Below are positions 5,620 to 8,366 of a stretch of 8,366 bases of DNA, piece by piece. This DNA comes from Spirochaetota bacterium (GTDB lineage Bacteria > Spirochaetota > B62-G9 > DRHN01): positions 1 through 8,366 of the forward strand of contig JAGLSF010000075.1 of assembly GCA_023136305.1 (NCBI GenBank), written 5' to 3'. Within the stretch, counting starts at the first letter, position 1; the number at the start of each line of letters is the position of its first letter. The notes below the pieces were generated by a model. The model ran no database searches. It was given only the letters and a program-made list of their open reading frames with translations, and was not told the DNA's origin. Made by a program: the position numbers and the translations under genes.

Positions 5620-6618
5620 CTAGTGTGTACCAAGGCTTGCAATGAATCGTTCGAATGTGAGTACCGCCAGTTCCTTTGGACTGCTCTTTAGTGTATGGTC
5701 AAGCATGTGAAGCTCCCCGAAGAGCTTTATGAAATGGTGCAGCCTTACCTGATGCACCAGGGTTTGAATCCTTCGGGCATCTCTCTTCCTGAGGCCAAGT
5801 GTGCGCTCAATTTTGGAAAAATCGTACCCTGCAGCCGTGAGGCTCCAGGCGCTGAACAGCCTCTGCACCTCACGGTTGCAGAAGAAGAAGATCCTTCCAA
5901 GGGCCTCGCCATTATCGAGGAGATTACGAAATATCGCAAGTAAATCCGACGTTCTGCTGATGAACAGGGAATTACAGAGATCAAAGACTGTATAGTCGTA
6001 AAGCCGTGCCACAATATCCCGTGCCTTGTCAAGGGTAAGCTTTTCTCCTTTCGTGAGATAGTTGCTGATGGTAACTATCTGATTAGTCAGCTCGTTCCTC
6101 CCTGTTCCGCTGAGCTCGATGATATAGTCCACCGCATCCCTCTCCGCTTCAACACCCAGATTTCTCAATCTGTCTATGACCCATCTCTCACTCTCATCCT
6201 GAAACATCTGCCAGAATATACACACTATCCCCCTGCGCTCCACCGCATCCATGATCTTCTTCTGTGCTCTGTTCTGTTCAGTCATGAGAACCAGAACGGA
6301 ATCATCGTTGGGCGAGGAGATATAGTCGAGAAGGGCTGCCTGGTCCTTGAGCTTCTCGAACTCTTTTACCACAACGAGCTTCCTGTCAAGGAATATGGAA
6401 TATGTTCTCAGGTCTTCGACCATATGCTGGACCAAATTATCGCTTCCGTAATACACTGATCTGCCGAGATGCGCCCCCTCCTTCTGGTGGAACACTCTCC
6501 TCTCGAGCAGCTTGAGAAAGGCGTCCTTGCCCCCCTGGTCCTCACCGAGCAGTAGGTACACCGGATACAGCTTGCCTCTTTCCAGCTCTTGAAAAAGTTC
6601 CCCTGTTTTTATACCCAT
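5620..6618 (-). CDS. holA: DNA polymerase III subunit delta
   Basis: The 332-residue protein matches HolA in length and plan. Delta is the 'wrench' of the clamp loader that opens the beta sliding clamp. It starts 'MGIKTGELFQELERGKLYPV' followed by 'YLLLGEDQGGKDAFLKLL', the family's opening strand and helix in place of a working Walker A. A mid-protein 'DDSVLVLMTEQNRAQKKIMD' strand-helix and the 'SERWVIDRLRNLGVEAERDA' stretch follow ('...W+..rl...G+..+.+A'). The C-terminal collar helices include 'LLAIFRNLLDNGEALGRIFF' and end 'LDHTLKSSPKELAVLTFERF', typical of delta. There is no lptE or rpsT beside it, its frequent neighbours elsewhere. It lies 45 bp after the NtrC-family regulator and 8 bp before the PfkB kinase. 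The Shine-Dalgarno is weak (AAAAGACC), so expression may rely on coupling or be low, as is usual for a low-copy replication protein. Confidence 0.9.
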   Translation of the reverse strand: MGIKTGELFQELERGKLYPVYLLLGEDQGGKDAFLKLLERRVFHQKEGAHLGRSVYYGSDNLVQHMVEDLRTYSIFLDRKLVVVKEFEKLKDQAALLDYISSPNDDSVLVLMTEQNRAQKKIMDAVERRGIVCIFWQMFQDESERWVIDRLRNLGVEAERDAVDYIIELSGTGRNELTNQIVTISNYLTKGEKLTLDKARDIVARLYDYTVFDLCNSLFISRTSDLLAIFRNLLDNGEALGRIFFFCNREVQRLFSAWSLTAAGYDFSKIERTLGLRKRDARRIQTLVHQVRLHHFIKLFGELHMLDHTLKSSPKELAVLTFERFIASLGTH

Positions 6619-6663
6619 TGGTCTTTTACTGGACGGTAAAAAGTGGAAGGACCATACTCGAGA

Positions 6664-8031
6664 TCACCATATACCTAGCCGTTTCATGACCTTGTACAGA
6701 TTTGACCGCTCAACCTTCAGCACCTGTGCCGTTCTCGTGATATTATTTTTATTCTTCTTCAATACATTCACAATATAATTGCGTTCGAAGTTCTCCTTTG
6801 CCTCGCGCAGTCCGTCCTTTTCATTGTACACGAAGCTCCCGTCCGCCAAAAACTCTGCTTCATGAAGGTAGGGGATATTGTTCTTTACGTCTTCAAGGCC
6901 AACTGCAACATCACGCGTCAGTATGGTAAGCCGTTCGACAAGGTTCTTGAGCTCTCTGATGTTGCCTGGCCAGGTATACTCCTGCACGAGAAACTGTGCC
7001 GCCTCATCTGAAAGCACCTTCATCTTATTCGTGCTCTCATGTGCGAAATGTTCGAAATAGTAATTGAGCAGCCCGGGTATGTCTTCACGGCGCTCTCGCA
7101 GGGAGGGGATATGAATGGGCACTACATTCAGCCTGTAAAAGAGATCTTCCCGGAACTGGCGTTCCTTGATCAGGTGTGAAAGGTCTTTGTTTGTTGCGGC
7201 GATCACACGAACATCGATCTTTATGAGGGACACTCCCCCAATACGTTCAATCTGCATCTCCTCGAGAACTCGAAGGACCTTTGCCTGGGCTTCGAGACTC
7301 ATATCGGCGATCTCATCAAGAAATATGGTACCTCTGTCTGCAATTTCGAATTTACCCTTCTTATCACTCACGGCACCTGTAAAGGAACCCTTCTGATAGC
7401 CGAAGAGCTCAGACTCGATGAGGGTCTGGGGAATGGCGGCGCAGTTAACGGCCACAAAGGGAGCGCCCCGCCGCTGACTCATCTCGTGAATCTTTCGCGC
7501 GACCACTTCCTTGCCCGTTCCATTCTCTCCTGTGATAAGTACCCTGGAGTTACTGTGTGCACAGCTCGAGATGAGCTTCTCGATACCGTTGTAGACATCC
7601 GAGCTTCCCTTCACCATGTAGTAGCTGTTCAGATTCCCCTGGCGGAGGGCAAGATTCTCTTCTTTGAGAGCGTTGATCTTTATCGCGTGGTCGATCACGT
7701 TGAGAATATGTTCGATTGTGAGTGGCTTCTCAATAAAATCAAAGGCCCCCTCCTTCGTGGCCCTGACTGCCGTATCAATGGTACCGTGGCCCGATATGAT
7801 GATGACAGGGATATTACTGTCCCGCTCCTTCATCATCTTCAAAACATCCATCCCGCCTATCTCAGGAAGCCAGAGATCAAGGAGTATCACATCCACAACA
7901 TGCGTGTCAAGAATGCGAAGTGCGACCTTCCCGTTTTCAGCCAAGAAGACAGCATACCCCTCATCCTCGAGTACGTCTTTCAGGGTCTCCCTGATATTTT
8001 CCTCGTCGTCCACAATCAGGATTGATTTCAT
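6664..8031 (-). CDS. Sigma-54-dependent NtrC-family response regulator (NtrX-like)
   Basis: This 455-residue protein has three standard modules. The receiver domain (1-118) has D8, D9, phospho-acceptor D52, S80 and K102. The AAA+ sigma-54 activation domain (about 140-380) has Walker A 'GENGTGKE' (168-175), 'ELFGYQKGSFTGA' with the sigma-54-contacting loop as GSFTGA (215-220), Walker B 'GTIFLDEIADM' (D239, E240) and later 'REDLFYRLNVV' and 'WPGNIRELKNL'. The C-terminal Fis-type helix-turn-helix is 'NITRTAQVLKVERSNLYKVM' and what follows (about 425-455). It should hydrolyse ATP to open sigma-54 promoters when phosphorylated. The start overlaps the kinase stop as ATGA, so the two form a coupled pair. 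The style ('DEIADMSLEAQAKVLRVLEE', HTH type) is closest to NtrX-like regulators, but the specific target (nitrogen, redox or envelope) cannot be read from sequence. Confidence 0.93.
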   Translation of the reverse strand: MKSILIVDDEENIRETLKDVLEDEGYAVFLAENGKVALRILDTHVVDVILLDLWLPEIGGMDVLKMMKERDSNIPVIIISGHGTIDTAVRATKEGAFDFIEKPLTIEHILNVIDHAIKINALKEENLALRQGNLNSYYMVKGSSDVYNGIEKLISSCAHSNSRVLITGENGTGKEVVARKIHEMSQRRGAPFVAVNCAAIPQTLIESELFGYQKGSFTGAVSDKKGKFEIADRGTIFLDEIADMSLEAQAKVLRVLEEMQIERIGGVSLIKIDVRVIAATNKDLSHLIKERQFREDLFYRLNVVPIHIPSLRERREDIPGLLNYYFEHFAHESTNKMKVLSDEAAQFLVQEYTWPGNIRELKNLVERLTILTRDVAVGLEDVKNNIPYLHEAEFLADGSFVYNEKDGLREAKENFERNYIVNVLKKNKNNITRTAQVLKVERSNLYKVMKRLGIW

Positions 8032-8366
8032 GCTCTCTGAAACTCCATATAAAAAGTGGTTTTGCCAGGTTCACTTTCCAGCCATATCCTCCCGCCGTTG
8101 TCGAGCACTATCTTTTCAACGATTGCAAGGCCAAGCCCTGAGCCCTCACTGCTGGTAGAAAAATAGGGATCAAAGATACGTTCCCGTATCTCAGCATCGA
8201 TGCCAACACCATTATCCGAGATCGACAGGGTGTATTTTTCCCTTTCGCTGCCCTTGTCCTCACTGGGGTAGCCGTGAATTGAGATTACACCACTCTTCCC
8301 AATGGCATTGATACTGTTGTAGATCACATTCAGGATCGCCCGGCGGATCTGCGTACCGTCAACAAG
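8028..8366 (-). CDS. Sensor histidine kinase, C-terminal ATPase end (runs off the right edge)
   Basis: The last 112 residues of a histidine kinase are visible and open to the edge. They hold the whole Bergerat ATP-binding core: N box 'IRRAILNVIYNSINAIG', G1 box 'SDNGVGID', F box 'FDPYFST' and G2 box 'GSGLGLAIVEKIV', then 'GGRIWLESEPGKTTFYMEF'. The dimerisation/phospho-acceptor histidine and any sensor or membrane part lie beyond the window. The TGA overlaps the regulator ATG (ATGA), so this is the cognate kinase of the NtrC-family protein downstream. The arrangement and N-box style fit NtrY-like kinases. An in-frame GTG at 8325-8327 is not a real start: conserved N-box residues precede it. 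Confidence 0.92.
   Translation of the reverse strand, partial: LVDGTQIRRAILNVIYNSINAIGKSGVISIHGYPSEDKGSEREKYTLSISDNGVGIDAEIRERIFDPYFSTSSEGSGLGLAIVEKIVLDNGGRIWLESEPGKTTFYMEFQRA

Noticed and set aside
6624..6641. AT-rich inverted repeat TTTTAC / GTAAAA between the regulator and holA
   Set aside because: A 6-bp A+T stem is expected by chance; not enough for a terminator or operator.

Overview
This window is about 8.4 kb of roughly 50% GC bacterial chromosome. The content is mostly housekeeping and signalling genes: an A/V-type ATPase operon, ilvC, holA, a PfkB sugar kinase and an NtrY/NtrX-like two-component pair. An A/V-type ATPase together with a sigma-54 activator suggests a Gram-negative anaerobe, perhaps a deltaproteobacterial or Desulfobacterota-like lineage. 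That placement is an inference from gene style, not a database result.

Layout, left to right. Positions 1-2269 (minus strand) are the promoter-proximal end of an A/V-type ATPase operon in the order H/G-like stalk subunit, subunit C, subunit I. Subunit I runs off the left edge. C and I overlap by ATGA. Positions 2278-3463 hold no intact gene but two gene fossils. One is a badly decayed minus-strand remnant that reads like methenyl-tetrahydrofolate cyclodeaminase, directly upstream of the ATPase operon. The other is a plus-strand HD-GYP phosphodiesterase-type pseudogene with an internal deletion, a frameshift and a lost metal ligand. Positions 3505-4557 (plus) are ilvC, with a good sigma-70-type promoter and ribosome binding site. 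Its cofactor loop has lost the NADPH-type arginine and serines and gained acidic residues, which points to an NADH-using enzyme. Positions 4628-8366 (minus) are a co-directional set: sensor kinase (C-terminal end only), NtrC-family response regulator, holA, PfkB-family kinase. The kinase/regulator junction is an ATGA overlap, the regulator-holA gap is 45 bp and the holA-pfkB gap is 8 bp. This set converges on ilvC.

How the genes work together. The ATPase genes encode part of a rotary ion pump or ATP synthase: peripheral stalk, central-stalk connector and stator membrane subunit. The kinase and regulator form a phosphorelay expected to drive sigma-54 promoters elsewhere. holA and the sugar kinase look like passengers of the same transcription unit rather than functional partners.

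I see no CRISPR array, tRNA, rRNA, transposase or recognisable defence system. The items most worth follow-up are the predicted NADH-type ketol-acid reductoisomerase and the two adjacent fossils.
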